64,000 nt of DNA from CAMYLY01 sp036397755 (GTDB taxonomy: Bacteria; Gemmatimonadota; Gemmatimonadetes; Gemmatimonadales; GWC2-71-9), in contig DASWII010000035.1 in assembly GCA_036397755.1 (NCBI GenBank), forward strand, positions 90,299 to 154,298, given 5' to 3'. Below the pieces are notes generated by a model that did no database searches, was not told the origin of the DNA, and saw only the letters and a list, made by a program, of their open reading frames with translations. Both the position numbers and the translations under genes were made by a program. The stretch's first letter is position 1; every line of letters starts with the position of its first letter. Shown in pieces: positions 46,755-55,658 of the stretch.

Positions 46755-48142
46755 TGTACTCGTTGCGCCGCACCTTGAGCGTGCGGTTCTCCGCCACCCT
46801 CTTCGCCGCGCTTCTCCTCATCGCTGCCTGGGCTTTCCTCGGCGCGCGGCGCCTCATGCTCGAACAGCTCGATCGCGACCTCGCGGCCGGTGCGCAACTG
46901 GAGTCGTCATACCTGCGCGCCGGATTTCCGCTCCATCCACATCCGGATCTGTTCACATGGGACGAGTTCGTCGACGAGGTGAATCGCTTCGTCGTGGCGC
47001 GCGATTCCGTTGGGACGATTGTGGCAGCGAACACGGGTCTCGCCGCCGACCTCCCGCTGGATACGGCCGCGTTTACTCAGGCGGCCAGCGGCGCGGACGT
47101 GTGGACCACGCAACCCTGGCTCGGGGAGCGTATTCGCGCGCTGTACGTACCGGTCGCGGTGCGCGGACCGCAAGGACGGCTGGTCGTCCAGGTGGCCGCG
47201 TCCTACGAACGACTCGACAGGAGCCGGAATGACCTCCTGCTTCTCATGCTCGGCACGGTGTTGCTCGGTACGCTGGCCACGTCCCTAGGAGCGCGCTGGC
47301 TCGCTGACTCCAGTGTCGAGCCGGTCCTGGCGATCACCGCCCAGGCCGAAGCGGTCGAGCCGGAGCACCCTGGACAGAGGATCTCGGCCCACGCCGACGT
47401 CACGGAGCTGGCGGGCCTCGTCGCCGTGATCAACCGTATGATCGCCCGCCTCGAGTCCGCCCTCGATTCGCAGCGGCGCATGATCGCCGATGCCGGCCAC
47501 GATCTGCGCACGCCGATCACCGCGATGCAGGGCGAGATAGAGGTGGCGTTACGCCACCCACGCTCACCCGAGACATACCAGGCGGTGCTCGAAAGCCTGC
47601 TCGAGGAAGTGGCTCATCTCGCTGCGCTCAGCGACTCGCTCATCCTCCTCGCGCGGCTCGACGCCAAGGACCTCCGCCCAGCGATGGAGGAGACAGACGT
47701 ACGGGCGCTGGTGGAACGGTCGGTGCAACGCGCGCTGGGCCGGGGACCCAGCCACCGGTTTGCACTCACACCCGGTCCGGCGATCCTGGCGCAGGTCGAC
47801 CCCCACATGATAGGGCTGGTATGCGACCATCTGCTGGACAATGCGATCAAGCACACTCCTGACGGTACCGCGGTGACCGTGGCGCTCGACGGCGATGCGC
47901 GGCGGTGGAGCATGACCGTCATGGATACCGGCCCCGGGCTGCCCGACGAGCTGTTGTCCGTGTTGTTTGAGCGCTTCGTCCGCGGAGATTCCGCCCGCAC
48001 CCGTGGCGGCGCGGGACTCGGGCTCTCGGTTTCGGCAGCGATCGTCAATGCCCACGGCGGGACGATCTCGGCCCAGCGCTCGGCGCCTGGAGGACTGGCA
48101 ATCAGCATCGCTGTTCCGTTTCGGCCGCCCACGACCGCTTGA
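46754..48142 (+). CDS. HAMP-type membrane sensor histidine kinase
   Basis: 462 aa. Two transmembrane helices (about residues 12-32 and 160-180) flank a periplasmic sensor of about 125 residues. A HAMP linker (VEPVLAITAQAEAVE...) leads to HisKA with the phospho-His in MIADAGHDLRTPITAMQGE and the ATP-binding boxes LLDNAIKHTPDG, MDTGPGLPDELL and GGAGLGLSVSAAIV. It is the cognate kinase of the OmpR regulator encoded just upstream. The stimulus is unknown; the metal transporter, oxidase and cytochrome genes around suggest metal or redox stress. Confidence 0.94.
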
Positions 48143-48222
48143 CCGAGTCTTCATAGCTTATTGACCCGGAGTTCACGGTGGCCCCGCCACGTTTGATCTG
48201 CGGGCTGGCTGGAGGGCGTCCC

Positions 48223-48426
48223 ATGAATGTCGGGCGATTGGACGCGCTGGTGAGAGCGATCATTGGCGTGGCCCTGTTGTTTGTTGCTGGTCTCTTACAC
48301 GAGATCGTTGTGCTGTCGCTGGGAATCGGACTGGCGGCCGTGTATGTCTGCGCGACCGGCATTACGCGTCGGTGCTGGTTGTACTCCCTCCTCGACCTCA
48401 CCACACGGCGTGAGCGGATGCTGTAG
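48223..48426 (+). CDS. small DUF2892/YgaP-like membrane protein
   Basis: A 67-aa protein starting MNVGRLDALVRAIIGVALLF, with two hydrophobic stretches and the closing CWLYSLLDLTT. This is the compact layout of the DUF2892 family (inner-membrane part of YgaP-like rhodaneses). The ATG follows GGAGGG by 6 nt. It stands between the kinase gene and a cytochrome c gene, all on one strand. Confidence 0.75.
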   Translation: MNVGRLDALVRAIIGVALLFVAGLLHEIVVLSLGIGLAAVYVCATGITRRCWLYSLLDLTTRRERML

Positions 48427-48481
48427 CGAATCTCCACACACCGGTCGTACCTTTCGATCTCCTCATGATGGAGCAGTCGCC

Positions 48482-48850
48482 ATGAAGGCTTGGCTGGTCG
48501 CGGCGCTTGTCCTGCTGCCGGTCACGGCGGGGGCGCAAACCACCCGTCCCCCGGAGGTCACCGACGCCGCCATCCAACGTGGGGCTGCGTTGTTCAACGG
48601 GACGGGGCTCTGCATGGCGTGTCATGGGACGGATGCGAAGGGGATCCCGAATCTCGGGGCGAACCTCGCCGATGACGAGTGGCTCCACAGCGATGGGAGC
48701 CTGGCGGGAATCCTCGAGACGCTGCGGAAAGGCGTGAGCTCTGACCGATCGAGCACGGGCGCGGCGATGCCCCCTCGCGGCGGCGGTCAGCTATCGAACG
48801 AGCAGCTGCAGGACGTCGCAGCCTACGTGTGGAGTCTCTCGCACAAGTGA
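48482..48850 (+). CDS. small periplasmic cytochrome c (class I)
   Basis: 122 aa with a signal peptide (MKAWLVAALVLLPVTAGA). The heme-attachment motif CMACH is at about residues 44-48, a distal Met lies in GAAMPPRGGGQLS, and the last helix is LQDVAAYVWSLSHK. It should be a soluble electron carrier, and the ba3 oxidase encoded 5 kb upstream is a plausible acceptor. The single heme and length fit cytochrome c551/c552-like proteins. Confidence 0.92.
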   Translation: MKAWLVAALVLLPVTAGAQTTRPPEVTDAAIQRGAALFNGTGLCMACHGTDAKGIPNLGANLADDEWLHSDGSLAGILETLRKGVSSDRSSTGAAMPPRGGGQLSNEQLQDVAAYVWSLSHK

Positions 48851-48883
48851 TGAGCGTGGGTAACCCGACGCGCCTGTTGGCAG

Positions 48884-49726
48884 CTACCCACCGACGAGAA
48901 CAGATAGGCCCGCACCGATGAACCAGTCGGCGGCGGCGGGATTCAGTCCAAACCCGCCACTCACATCCAACTGCAGGAGACGCAGCAACGCCACCGTGAG
49001 GCCGCCGTCCAATGAATGCTCGGATCGCGTGAGGGCGCTCGTCGAGAAGCTACCGAACGATTCCACAAAGAGGCCGACACGGTGAGTCGCCTTGAGACCC
49101 AAGGACACCGTATAGGCGAGCTCCTCGAATACGATGCCACGAGGACCGGACCGCTGGCTCGCAACCGTGGTCGCAACGTTGTAGCCCAATCCCACGCGCT
49201 CCCCAAACGAGTGGGACACGGCGAGCCGCACCGCGGTCTCGATTCGCGAACTGCGAAACGCGGTGGCGCCGGTGGGAAGCACGATCGAGGTGAGCAGAGC
49301 GATCTCAGTATTCCGTCCGTTGCCCGGGAGTAACTGATATTTGATGCCCACGTCGAGGTCGCCGGCTCCGGCAACCGGCGGCAACCCCGTTTGGTTGACC
49401 CTTTGCCAACCTGCAAAACCGATCCGTGCCTCCATGCGACTGACGGTGCCGATGCGCACCAGGCTGGAGGCAACCGTATGGAGGTCCGAACGAAAACCCG
49501 CCTCAGTGGCTCTCGCGAAGGTCCATCCGGTTTCCACCTGCACATACCCCCGCGGCACGATCGCCGTGGATTCGGTCTGGTCCGGTCGGTCGGTTACGAG
49601 ATCGGGCATTTGGGCAAGAAGAGGCGCGCCGCCCAACCCGATCCCGACACCCACAACCGCAGCAAATCCGCGCCCACTGCGGCGGCTCAGCCACCCTTCA
49701 CAGATGGTTGTTCGCGGCTTCATCAT
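48884..49726 (-). CDS. outer-membrane transporter, MetA-pathway-of-phenol-degradation family-like
   Basis: About 280 aa. A signal segment (GFAAVVGVGIGLGGAPLLAQ) is followed by MPDLVTDRPDQTESTAIVPRGYVQVETGW, the hallmark start of this beta-barrel family. Alternating strands continue to a short C-terminus. The family is thought to form channels for hydrophobic compounds; the actual cargo is unknown. It is convergent with the cytochrome c gene. ATG 49726 and ATG 49723 are adjacent candidates. Confidence 0.8.
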   Translation of the reverse strand: MMKPRTTICEGWLSRRSGRGFAAVVGVGIGLGGAPLLAQMPDLVTDRPDQTESTAIVPRGYVQVETGWTFARATEAGFRSDLHTVASSLVRIGTVSRMEARIGFAGWQRVNQTGLPPVAGAGDLDVGIKYQLLPGNGRNTEIALLTSIVLPTGATAFRSSRIETAVRLAVSHSFGERVGLGYNVATTVASQRSGPRGIVFEELAYTVSLGLKATHRVGLFVESFGSFSTSALTRSEHSLDGGLTVALLRLLQLDVSGGFGLNPAAADWFIGAGLSVLVGG

Positions 49727-49997
49727 AGGTCCGAGAGTTTCGCTCCGTATTCGACCCGAAGCATGCTCCACCAGCAACGTAGGGGCAACCCACGAGGTCT
49801 TCCAATCAAGGGTGTCCGATGCAACCCATGGTCTTCACAGTGCGATCGATAGCCCCATCGCCCGTCGCGAGTTTCCTGTTGGTGCGGACGCCCTCGTCGC
49901 GCGCCGGTGAGGCGATTCCGGCGTTCGCGCCCACGACATCACCCGGTGGCTCAACGTGATGCGCCTCCCCGTCGGGCTCACCACGGCCTTCTGAGAC

Positions 49998-51335
49998 ATG
50001 GAGCCCTTCAAGATCAAGGCGATCGAGCCGATCGCCTTCACATCGCGCACGGAACGTGAGGCCGCCCTCATCGAGGCCGGCTACAACCTGTTCAACATCC
50101 CGTCGCGCCTCATCACGATCGACCTGCTCACCGACTCTGGTACGTCGGCCATGTCTGATCAACAATGGGCCGCGTTGATGCTCGGCGACGAAGCGTATGC
50201 GGGGAGCCGCAACTTTTTCCGGGTGGAGGACGTGGTGCGGAGAATTACCGGCTATCGTCACGTCATTCCCACTCATCAGGGCCGCGTAGCCGAGAACCTC
50301 TTGTTCACCACTCTGGTCAAACCGGGGCATCACGTCCCCAACAACATCCATTTCGACACGACTCGTGCAAACATCGAGCATAACGCCGGCATCGCGGTCA
50401 ACTGCGCGATCGACGAGGCCTACGACCCGCTCGCCGAGCTGCCGTTCAAGGGAAACATGGATATCGGCAAGCTCGATCATGTGCTGGCCGACGTGGGGAA
50501 GCGCCGCATCCCGTTCGTCCTGCTGACCATCACCAACAACTCCGGGGGCGGCCAACCCGTGAGCCTGGACAATGCGCGCCAGGTGTCCGCCTGGTGCCGC
50601 AGCCATGGCATTCCGTTCTTCTACGATGCCTGCCGGTTCGCGGAAAACGCGTACTTTAACCAGGTGCGCGGCCAGGAGGAGGGAACGATCGGCGACATCG
50701 CGCTGCGGTTCTTCGAACTGGCCGACGGGTGCACGATGTCGGCGAAGAAGGACGGCCTGGTCAACATGGGCGGGTTTTTGGCGCTCAATGACGAGCGGCT
50801 CGCGGCAGAGATCAAGAACATGCTGGTCCTCATCGAGGGATTCCCGACCTATGGAGGACTAGCCGGGCGCGATCTCGAGGCGATGGCACGAGGTCTCGAG
50901 GAAGTGTTGGACGAGCGCTACCTCGCGCACCGCGTGGAGCAAGTACAAGATCTCGGTCGCGTACTGACGAACGGAGGTGTGCCGATCGTCCTCCCCGTGG
51001 GTGGGCACGCCGTCTACCTCGACGCAAGGCGCTTCGTGCCGCACATCCCTCAAGAGCAGTTCCCCGCCCAAGCACTGACCTGTGCCCTGTATCTGGAGGG
51101 CGGGATTCGCGGCGTCGAAATCGGTGGGCTGATGTTCGGAGAACAAGACGAGTGGCCGGCGTTGGAGCTCGTGCGCCTAGCGGTGCCGCGGCGCGTCTAC
51201 ACGAGGAGTCACATGGAGTACGTCGGCGAGCATTGTTGCCAGCTCTTCGCGAACCGCCAGGCCATACGCGGCATGCGGATCACGCAGTCAGCCGAGGTGC
51301 TGCGGCATTTCACCGCGCGCCTCGAGCCTCTGTAG
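49998..51335 (+). CDS. tnaA: tryptophanase (tryptophan indole-lyase)
   Basis: A 445-aa PLP beta-eliminating lyase that splits tryptophan into indole, pyruvate and ammonia. The PLP lysine lies in CTMSAKKDGLVNMGG. Two points favour tryptophanase over tyrosine phenol-lyase: FDTT (Asp, where the phenol-lyase has Thr) and GIRGVEIGGL (Val, where the phenol-lyase has an Arg-containing SMERG). No tnaC leader and no tryptophan permease lie next to it, so the regulation differs from E. coli. No clear ribosome-binding site precedes the ATG. Confidence 0.9.
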   Translation: MEPFKIKAIEPIAFTSRTEREAALIEAGYNLFNIPSRLITIDLLTDSGTSAMSDQQWAALMLGDEAYAGSRNFFRVEDVVRRITGYRHVIPTHQGRVAENLLFTTLVKPGHHVPNNIHFDTTRANIEHNAGIAVNCAIDEAYDPLAELPFKGNMDIGKLDHVLADVGKRRIPFVLLTITNNSGGGQPVSLDNARQVSAWCRSHGIPFFYDACRFAENAYFNQVRGQEEGTIGDIALRFFELADGCTMSAKKDGLVNMGGFLALNDERLAAEIKNMLVLIEGFPTYGGLAGRDLEAMARGLEEVLDERYLAHRVEQVQDLGRVLTNGGVPIVLPVGGHAVYLDARRFVPHIPQEQFPAQALTCALYLEGGIRGVEIGGLMFGEQDEWPALELVRLAVPRRVYTRSHMEYVGEHCCQLFANRQAIRGMRITQSAEVLRHFTARLEPL

Positions 51336-51582
51336 GGTCGCCCGACCGGATCTCGAGTTCCTCCATGAGCTGCTTGACACCCAGTCGGGTGGCCGTGCCG
51401 ACGCGACCCTCGTGGGTCGCCTCCGATGCCTCGAGGACTGCCCGCCGCTGCAGATCCGTGGCGGCGGCCGGTCTCGCTTCATCCTTAGAGCCGCGCCCGG
51501 TCAAGACGCCGACCCCAACCCTTGCTGCTCGCGGGCCAGCATCTCCCGGTCGTGTCACGCCGCCGCCCGCCAGGGTTGACAT

Positions 51583-51598
51583 ATCAACCACTCTTGTT
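51583..51598. promoter_or_regulatory. ArsR operator upstream of arsR (imperfect dyad)
   Basis: ATCAA-CCACTC-TTGTT sits directly after a TTGACA -35 box (51576-51581) and 12 bp before the arsR start. It matches, with one base changed, the perfect dyad at 51943-51958. A repressor here would block RNA polymerase, as expected for ArsR autoregulation. Confidence 0.65.
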
Positions 51599-51609
51599 AC
51601 GTTTTCTCC

Positions 51610-51924
51610 ATGACCACGGCATCGACCACCGACCTCGACCGACGTGCCCAGCAGTTTCGGGCGCTCGCGGACCCAACCCGCTTGGAGATCGTTCGTCATC
51701 TTCAACAAGGCGAGCACTGCGTTTGTGAGTTGATGGACCACGTGGGCGCACAGCAGTCGAGGTTGTCATTCCATTTGAAGACGTTGCGGAGCGCTGGCCT
51801 CGTGACTGACCGCAAAGAGGGTCGGTGGGTTTACTACCGACTCGACCCACGTGCGCTCGCCGAGCTGGCCGCATTTGCGGCGGGAGCCGCCGCTGCGGAA
51901 ACCGGCCGGTTTTGCTGCCGGTGA
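51610..51924 (+). CDS. arsR: ArsR-family arsenic-responsive repressor
   Basis: A 104-aa winged-helix repressor. DPTRLEIVRHLQQGEHCVCEL holds the metalloid site Cys37-Val-Cys39 in the DNA-binding helix, as in classical ArsR. SRLSFHLKTLRSAGLV is the recognition helix. A second Cys pair closes the chain (RFCCR, Cys102-103) and may complete a three-coordinate As(III) site. It controls the operon with arsM and the kinase gene; matching operators lie upstream of both arsR and arsM. Confidence 0.93.
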   Translation: MTTASTTDLDRRAQQFRALADPTRLEIVRHLQQGEHCVCELMDHVGAQQSRLSFHLKTLRSAGLVTDRKEGRWVYYRLDPRALAELAAFAAGAAAAETGRFCCR

Positions 51925-51942
51925 GTTTTTTTGGTAACATAT

Positions 51943-51958
51943 ATCAACTAATCTTGAT
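51943..51958. promoter_or_regulatory. perfect ArsR-type operator dyad before arsM
   Basis: ATCAA-CTAATC-TTGAT is a perfect 5-bp dyad with a 6-nt centre, 14 bp upstream of the arsM start in an A/T-rich gap. Its half-sites equal those before arsR. It suggests a second, internal promoter for arsM-kinase repressed by the same regulator. Confidence 0.7.
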
Positions 51959-51972
51959 GAAAGGTCGGTTCC

Positions 51973-52791
51973 ATGACGAACCCCGAATCCACGGTCGATG
52001 CGGTGCGGCGCAAATACGCCCGGGCGGCCGTAAACGCGCTTGAAGGCGAGAAAGCGTCCTGCGGCTGCGAACCCAGTTGCTGTGGCGATGACGGCGCCAC
52101 CATCACCAAGGATCTGTACGGAGTGGAGGTTGGCGGTCTGCCCGCCAAGGCGGTCGCGGCCTCGCTCGGCTGCGGCAACCCTACGGCGCTCACGGAGTTG
52201 CATCCGGGTGACGTCGTGCTCGATCTCGGCTCCGGAGGTGGGCTGGACGTCCTGTTGTCGGCACGCCGGGTGACTCCAGGCGGCAAGGCCTACGGTCTGG
52301 ACATGACCGATGAGATGCTCGAGCTCGCTCGGCAAAACCAGGCGGCCGCCGGACTCACCAACGTCGAGTTCCTGAAAGGCCGGATCGAAGACATCCCGCT
52401 GCCGGACGCGTCGGTGGACGTAGTCATCTCAAACTGCGTGATCAACCTTTCGGAGAACAAGCCGGCCGTCATGGCCGAGGCGTTTCGCGTGCTGCGACCG
52501 GGCGGCCGCCTGACAGTCACCGACATCGTGGTCGAAGGCAGCATTCCCGCCGATGTGCGCGGCAGCCTGGAGATGTGGGCGGGATGCGCAGCCGGCGCGC
52601 TCGAAGTCACCGAGTTCAGCGGCATGCTGCGGGACGTGGGGTTCGAGGACATTTCAATCGAGCCGGTGCGAGTGTATCAACTGGAGGACGCGAGGGCGTT
52701 GCTGACAGAAGCGGGACTCGATGTCGACGCGCTGGCGCCTGAGATGGCCGGGCGGTTCCTCTCGGCGTTCGTCCGAGCGCGCAAGCCGTGA
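51973..52791 (+). CDS. arsM: arsenite S-adenosylmethionine methyltransferase
   Basis: 272 aa. The N-terminal cysteine motif ASCGCEPSCCGDD (Cys30, 32, 36, 37), the SAM loop VLDLGSGGGLDVLLSARRV, SNCVINLSENK and the C-terminal WAGCAAGAL supply the As(III)-binding cysteines and cofactor site of ArsM. It methylates arsenite to volatile or less toxic species. The last base pairs overlap the kinase start (GTGA), so both proteins are made from one message. Confidence 0.95.
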   Translation: MTNPESTVDAVRRKYARAAVNALEGEKASCGCEPSCCGDDGATITKDLYGVEVGGLPAKAVAASLGCGNPTALTELHPGDVVLDLGSGGGLDVLLSARRVTPGGKAYGLDMTDEMLELARQNQAAAGLTNVEFLKGRIEDIPLPDASVDVVISNCVINLSENKPAVMAEAFRVLRPGGRLTVTDIVVEGSIPADVRGSLEMWAGCAAGALEVTEFSGMLRDVGFEDISIEPVRVYQLEDARALLTEAGLDVDALAPEMAGRFLSAFVRARKP

Positions 52792-53618
52792 AGCGCACGC
52801 CGACCATACCGGGCGTGACCCTCTTTGAGGAGCTGGGCCACGGTGGTGCCGGGATCGTGTACCGCGGACGCCCCAACTCCCACGACCGTGACGTCGCGGT
52901 GAAGGTATTGCGACCGGATCTCGCCCCATCCCTCGAAGCGGAGCGTTTTCTGGGTGAGATCCGGATGCTGACTCAGCTTCGTCACCCCCGGATCGTTCCC
53001 CTGCACACGTCGGGATACGCCGACCGTGTGCCGTTCTTTACCATGCCGTACTATCCGGGGGGATCGCTCCGGCAGTTGCTCGTGGCCGGAGGGCCGTTGA
53101 ACCCGGGGGAGGCGATCCGAATCACACAGGACATCGCCGCGGCGCTCGACTACGCTCACGGTCAACGCATCATTCATCGGGACATCAAGCCCGAAAACGT
53201 GTTGTTCGAGGGCGGGCGCCCGGTAGTCGCGGACTTCGGCATTGCCGCGGCCTGCTGCCTCTGCTGCGACGCACAGCGGTACTGTCCCGAGGCCATCGGC
53301 ACACCGGGGTACATGGCTCCCGAACAGGCCCTCGGCGTGCGGGACCTCGACGAGCGCGCGGACGTCTACGCGCTCGGCGCAACCCTGTACGAGCTGCTCA
53401 CCGGTGATCTGCCGCCCCGACCCGCAACGGTGGGTGAGCTAGTGATGGGCAGATGGCGGGATGTGCCGGAAGCCCATCGCCGCGCCATGGAACTCGCCGG
53501 CCATGACGTCGAGATGGGATTGCTCGCCGCGCTGCAACTCGATCCCGAGCGCCGCCCAGCCACCGCCGGGGACGCCGTGTCAACTCTCACGCGACCGAGT
53601 GCGTCGCTCAGTCTCTGA
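52788..53618 (+). CDS. Ser/Thr protein kinase with Cys-rich activation segment, coupled to arsM
   Basis: A 276-aa soluble kinase, barely longer than the catalytic domain. Glycine loop GHGGAGIVY, VAVKV (Lys39), HRDIKPENVLF (130-140), DFG (149-151) and GYMAPEQ are intact. Between DFG and APE lies a cysteine cluster, CCLCC (156-160) plus Cys166, which is not normal in this loop and looks able to bind a thiophilic metal such as As(III) or Zn. The GTG start overlaps the arsM stop by 4 bp. I infer an arsenic- or redox-gated kinase in the ars operon; its target is unknown. Confidence 0.9.
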   Translation: MKRTPTIPGVTLFEELGHGGAGIVYRGRPNSHDRDVAVKVLRPDLAPSLEAERFLGEIRMLTQLRHPRIVPLHTSGYADRVPFFTMPYYPGGSLRQLLVAGGPLNPGEAIRITQDIAAALDYAHGQRIIHRDIKPENVLFEGGRPVVADFGIAAACCLCCDAQRYCPEAIGTPGYMAPEQALGVRDLDERADVYALGATLYELLTGDLPPRPATVGELVMGRWRDVPEAHRRAMELAGHDVEMGLLAALQLDPERRPATAGDAVSTLTRPSASLSL

Positions 53619-53844
53619 AGGGTGGCGGCTTCCGTGATGGACCGGTACGCGGTGGGTGGGCGTCGAACAAGCGCTGCATCTCCTCATCGCTCATCTCGAA
53701 CGGATCGTTCTCGTATCCGGGCGGCGTAACGGTCCGCGGAGGTCCGGGATTGCCCGCGAGGGGCGCAAAACGCCACGACGAGCGTGACTCGTCGCGAACC
53801 TCCCACGCGTGGCCTTCGCGGTCTACGAAACGCCGATAACCCAC
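53608..53844 (-). CDS. small hypothetical protein
   Basis: A 78-aa soluble protein beginning MGYRRFVDREGHAWEVRDES. The GTG start is preceded by AGGAGG at 6 nt, an excellent site, so the gene is real. The first half looks like a beta-hairpin motif (RxFVDxxGxxWEVR) with tryptophan repeats (WRFAPLAGNPG), and the tail is proline-rich. It overlaps the kinase gene tail by 11 bp. Function unknown. Confidence 0.7.
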   Translation of the reverse strand: MGYRRFVDREGHAWEVRDESRSSWRFAPLAGNPGPPRTVTPPGYENDPFEMSDEEMQRLFDAHPPRTGPSRKPPPFRD

Positions 53845-53931
53845 AAGCTGCCTCCTGATGCGATCGCGCGTTCAACAGTGCGCCAACGTACGGAATTCCT
53901 CGGGCGCGCGAAAGGTCATCGGTCTTCGTAG

Positions 53932-54426
53932 CTACGGCACTGCACTCACCTGCGCACGACCGAGGCGGATGACCTGCGTCAACAGGTCTCGTGCTTGAGC
54001 AACGGCTCCCCGATCGGCCCTGAGCAAGAGCGTGACGGACTGCACCGACGGCAAGGCCCATTCGTTGGGGCTCCCGCCAGTCACGCAGCGCAGACTGGCT
54101 GCGACCGGCCCCTGAGACGGAATGAGGATCGACGCATGCGAATCCCGAAAATCGGTAGCCATCGCGGCCACGTTCAGGTCGATGAGCCGCGCTTCGTACA
54201 CGTTGGTGATGTCGTTCGTGTCCTTCAGCTTGCGGACTTCCACCACCAGCTTGTCGCCCTCGACGATCACCTTGGAACTCCCGGTCGCACCGTTGTGATC
54301 CCGAAATGTATTGGCGGCAAGGAGCGTGTTGAGCTGTCGCAACGCCTGAGACAGTTCTTGTCCGGATGCCCGCGCCGGAACCACCAGCGCGGCGACGGCA
54401 CAAAGGCAAGCGATATGGCGCACCAT
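53932..54426 (-). CDS. small secreted hypothetical protein
   Basis: 164 aa with a clear signal peptide (MVRHIACLCAVAALVVPARASG). The mature part starts with helices (LSQALRQLNTLLAANTFRDHNGATG) and then beta-strands. I do not recognise the family. GGAGGTGA stands just before the ATG. It is probably periplasmic. Its neighbour is the cupredoxin lipoprotein gene, same strand, upstream. Confidence 0.7.
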   Translation of the reverse strand: MVRHIACLCAVAALVVPARASGQELSQALRQLNTLLAANTFRDHNGATGSSKVIVEGDKLVVEVRKLKDTNDITNVYEARLIDLNVAAMATDFRDSHASILIPSQGPVAASLRCVTGGSPNEWALPSVQSVTLLLRADRGAVAQARDLLTQVIRLGRAQVSAVP

Positions 54427-54601
54427 GGTTCACCTCCCACTGGCACCGAGAGAATAATGCCTGGGGAGGGGTGAATCGACGTTGAAACAGCCGTGAAGAG
54501 TGGACGACCCCCGGGGAGCACCCTGTCGAACGCGTGACTCCTGGGCATGCGTAGGCCGCTGCCGACCGGCACCGGCACCGGCGCGCCCTTCTCCCGCGGC
54601 A

Positions 54602-54644
54602 CTCCCGGGTCCGACCGCCTACGGTGGTTGGTCGGACCCGGGAG
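54602..54644 (-). terminator. 15-bp terminator-like hairpin
   Basis: CTCCCGGGTCCGACC and GGTCGGACCCGGGAG form a perfect 15-bp stem around a 13-nt loop, 16 bp beyond the stop of the lipoprotein gene (minus strand). There is no U-tract on the minus side, but the strength of the stem makes a transcription end likely. Confidence 0.65.
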
Positions 54645-54659
54645 CGCCTCTGTTCCGGA

Positions 54660-55658
54660 CTACGGTACGGTCACGGAACCCCGCATTCCTCCGTCCGGGC
54701 TTCCGTGGATGGTACAGTAGTACGTAAAGGAGCCTGACTGCGTGAACGTGACCTCGTGCGTGCCGCTGGATTGCGTGCCGGAATTAGTCAGTCCACCATC
54801 GACGAAGGTCACGTTATGTTGGTTCGCTCCCGCCCATGTCCACGTGACCTTGCTGTTCAGCCCAACGTTGACGGCGTTGGGATCGAACTGATTGTCATTG
54901 ACACTCACGGCCGCGTCGGCCACGGCCGTGGCCGTTGCCGTGAACTGGGTCGTGAGCGTGGCGTCGCTTTGCACGGCCGCCTCGATCGTGCTTGAACCCT
55001 CAGTATCGTCGACGGTGAACGTGTTGGAGGCCTCCCCGTTGCCTGCCGTGGTCGACACCGCGGAGCCAAGACTTCCGCCCCCGGCCGTCACCGACCAATC
55101 GACCGCAACATTGGAGAGCACGCCCCCCCCCGCGTTCTTGACCACCACCACCAGTGATTGTGCAAGGGCCGTTGAGACCGGGGCGGATTGATTGTTCCCG
55201 GACACCACCGCGATGCTCGCAGGCACGAGGTCCGGCGCGGCATTTGCCGTCGCGTTGAAATCAGTCGAAAGTGAGGTGCCCTGAACCGCCGCTCGGACGG
55301 TGTTCGTGCCCACGTTGGAACCGAGGGTGTAGGTATTAGAGGCCTGTCCAGAAGCGGACGTCGTCGAGCTCGGTGCCCCGAGCGTGCCGCCACCGGCTAT
55401 CACGGTCCATTGGACCGTTCTTCCACTCAGCCCGTCACCACCGGCATTCTTGACGACGGCCACAAGACCGGCGTCGAGTGGCGAGTCGACTTCGCCGGTC
55501 TGATTGTTCCCGCTTACGATGCTGATACTGGCGGGCGTGTCATCGGGACTCGTGCCCTCCGACCCGGCGCACCCGGCGAGCACCACGGGGCTCACCCCGA
55601 GCAGGAGAACGAGAGGACCAAAACGAGGGGACTGCTTCGAACGAACGTTGGCTTGCAT
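54660..55658 (-). CDS. lipoprotein with two Ig-like (BIG1-type) repeats and a cupredoxin domain
   Basis: 332 aa. The signal ends in VVLAGC, a lipobox. Two paired repeats follow (PASISIVSGNNQTGEVDSPL and PASIAVVSGNNQSAPVSTAL, then VQWTVIAGGGTLG and VDWSVTAGGGSLG), matching the BIG1/invasin-like fold, about residues 40-225. The last 90 residues are a plastocyanin-like domain with the copper ligands in QHNVTF (His) and YYCTIHGSPDGGM (Cys, His, Met). It is probably a surface-bound copper electron carrier held on a stalk. GGAGGTG precedes ATG 55658. Confidence 0.85.
   Translation of the reverse strand: MQANVRSKQSPRFGPLVLLLGVSPVVLAGCAGSEGTSPDDTPASISIVSGNNQTGEVDSPLDAGLVAVVKNAGGDGLSGRTVQWTVIAGGGTLGAPSSTTSASGQASNTYTLGSNVGTNTVRAAVQGTSLSTDFNATANAAPDLVPASIAVVSGNNQSAPVSTALAQSLVVVVKNAGGGVLSNVAVDWSVTAGGGSLGSAVSTTAGNGEASNTFTVDDTEGSSTIEAAVQSDATLTTQFTATATAVADAAVSVNDNQFDPNAVNVGLNSKVTWTWAGANQHNVTFVDGGLTNSGTQSSGTHEVTFTQSGSFTYYCTIHGSPDGGMRGSVTVP

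Noticed and set aside
51310..51582. Minus-strand 90-aa frame with a protein-like tail (DLQRRAVLEASEATHEGRVG)
   Set aside because: No ribosome-binding site; its start lies in the arsR operator and its end overlaps tnaA. The likeness to coding DNA may come from GC bias.
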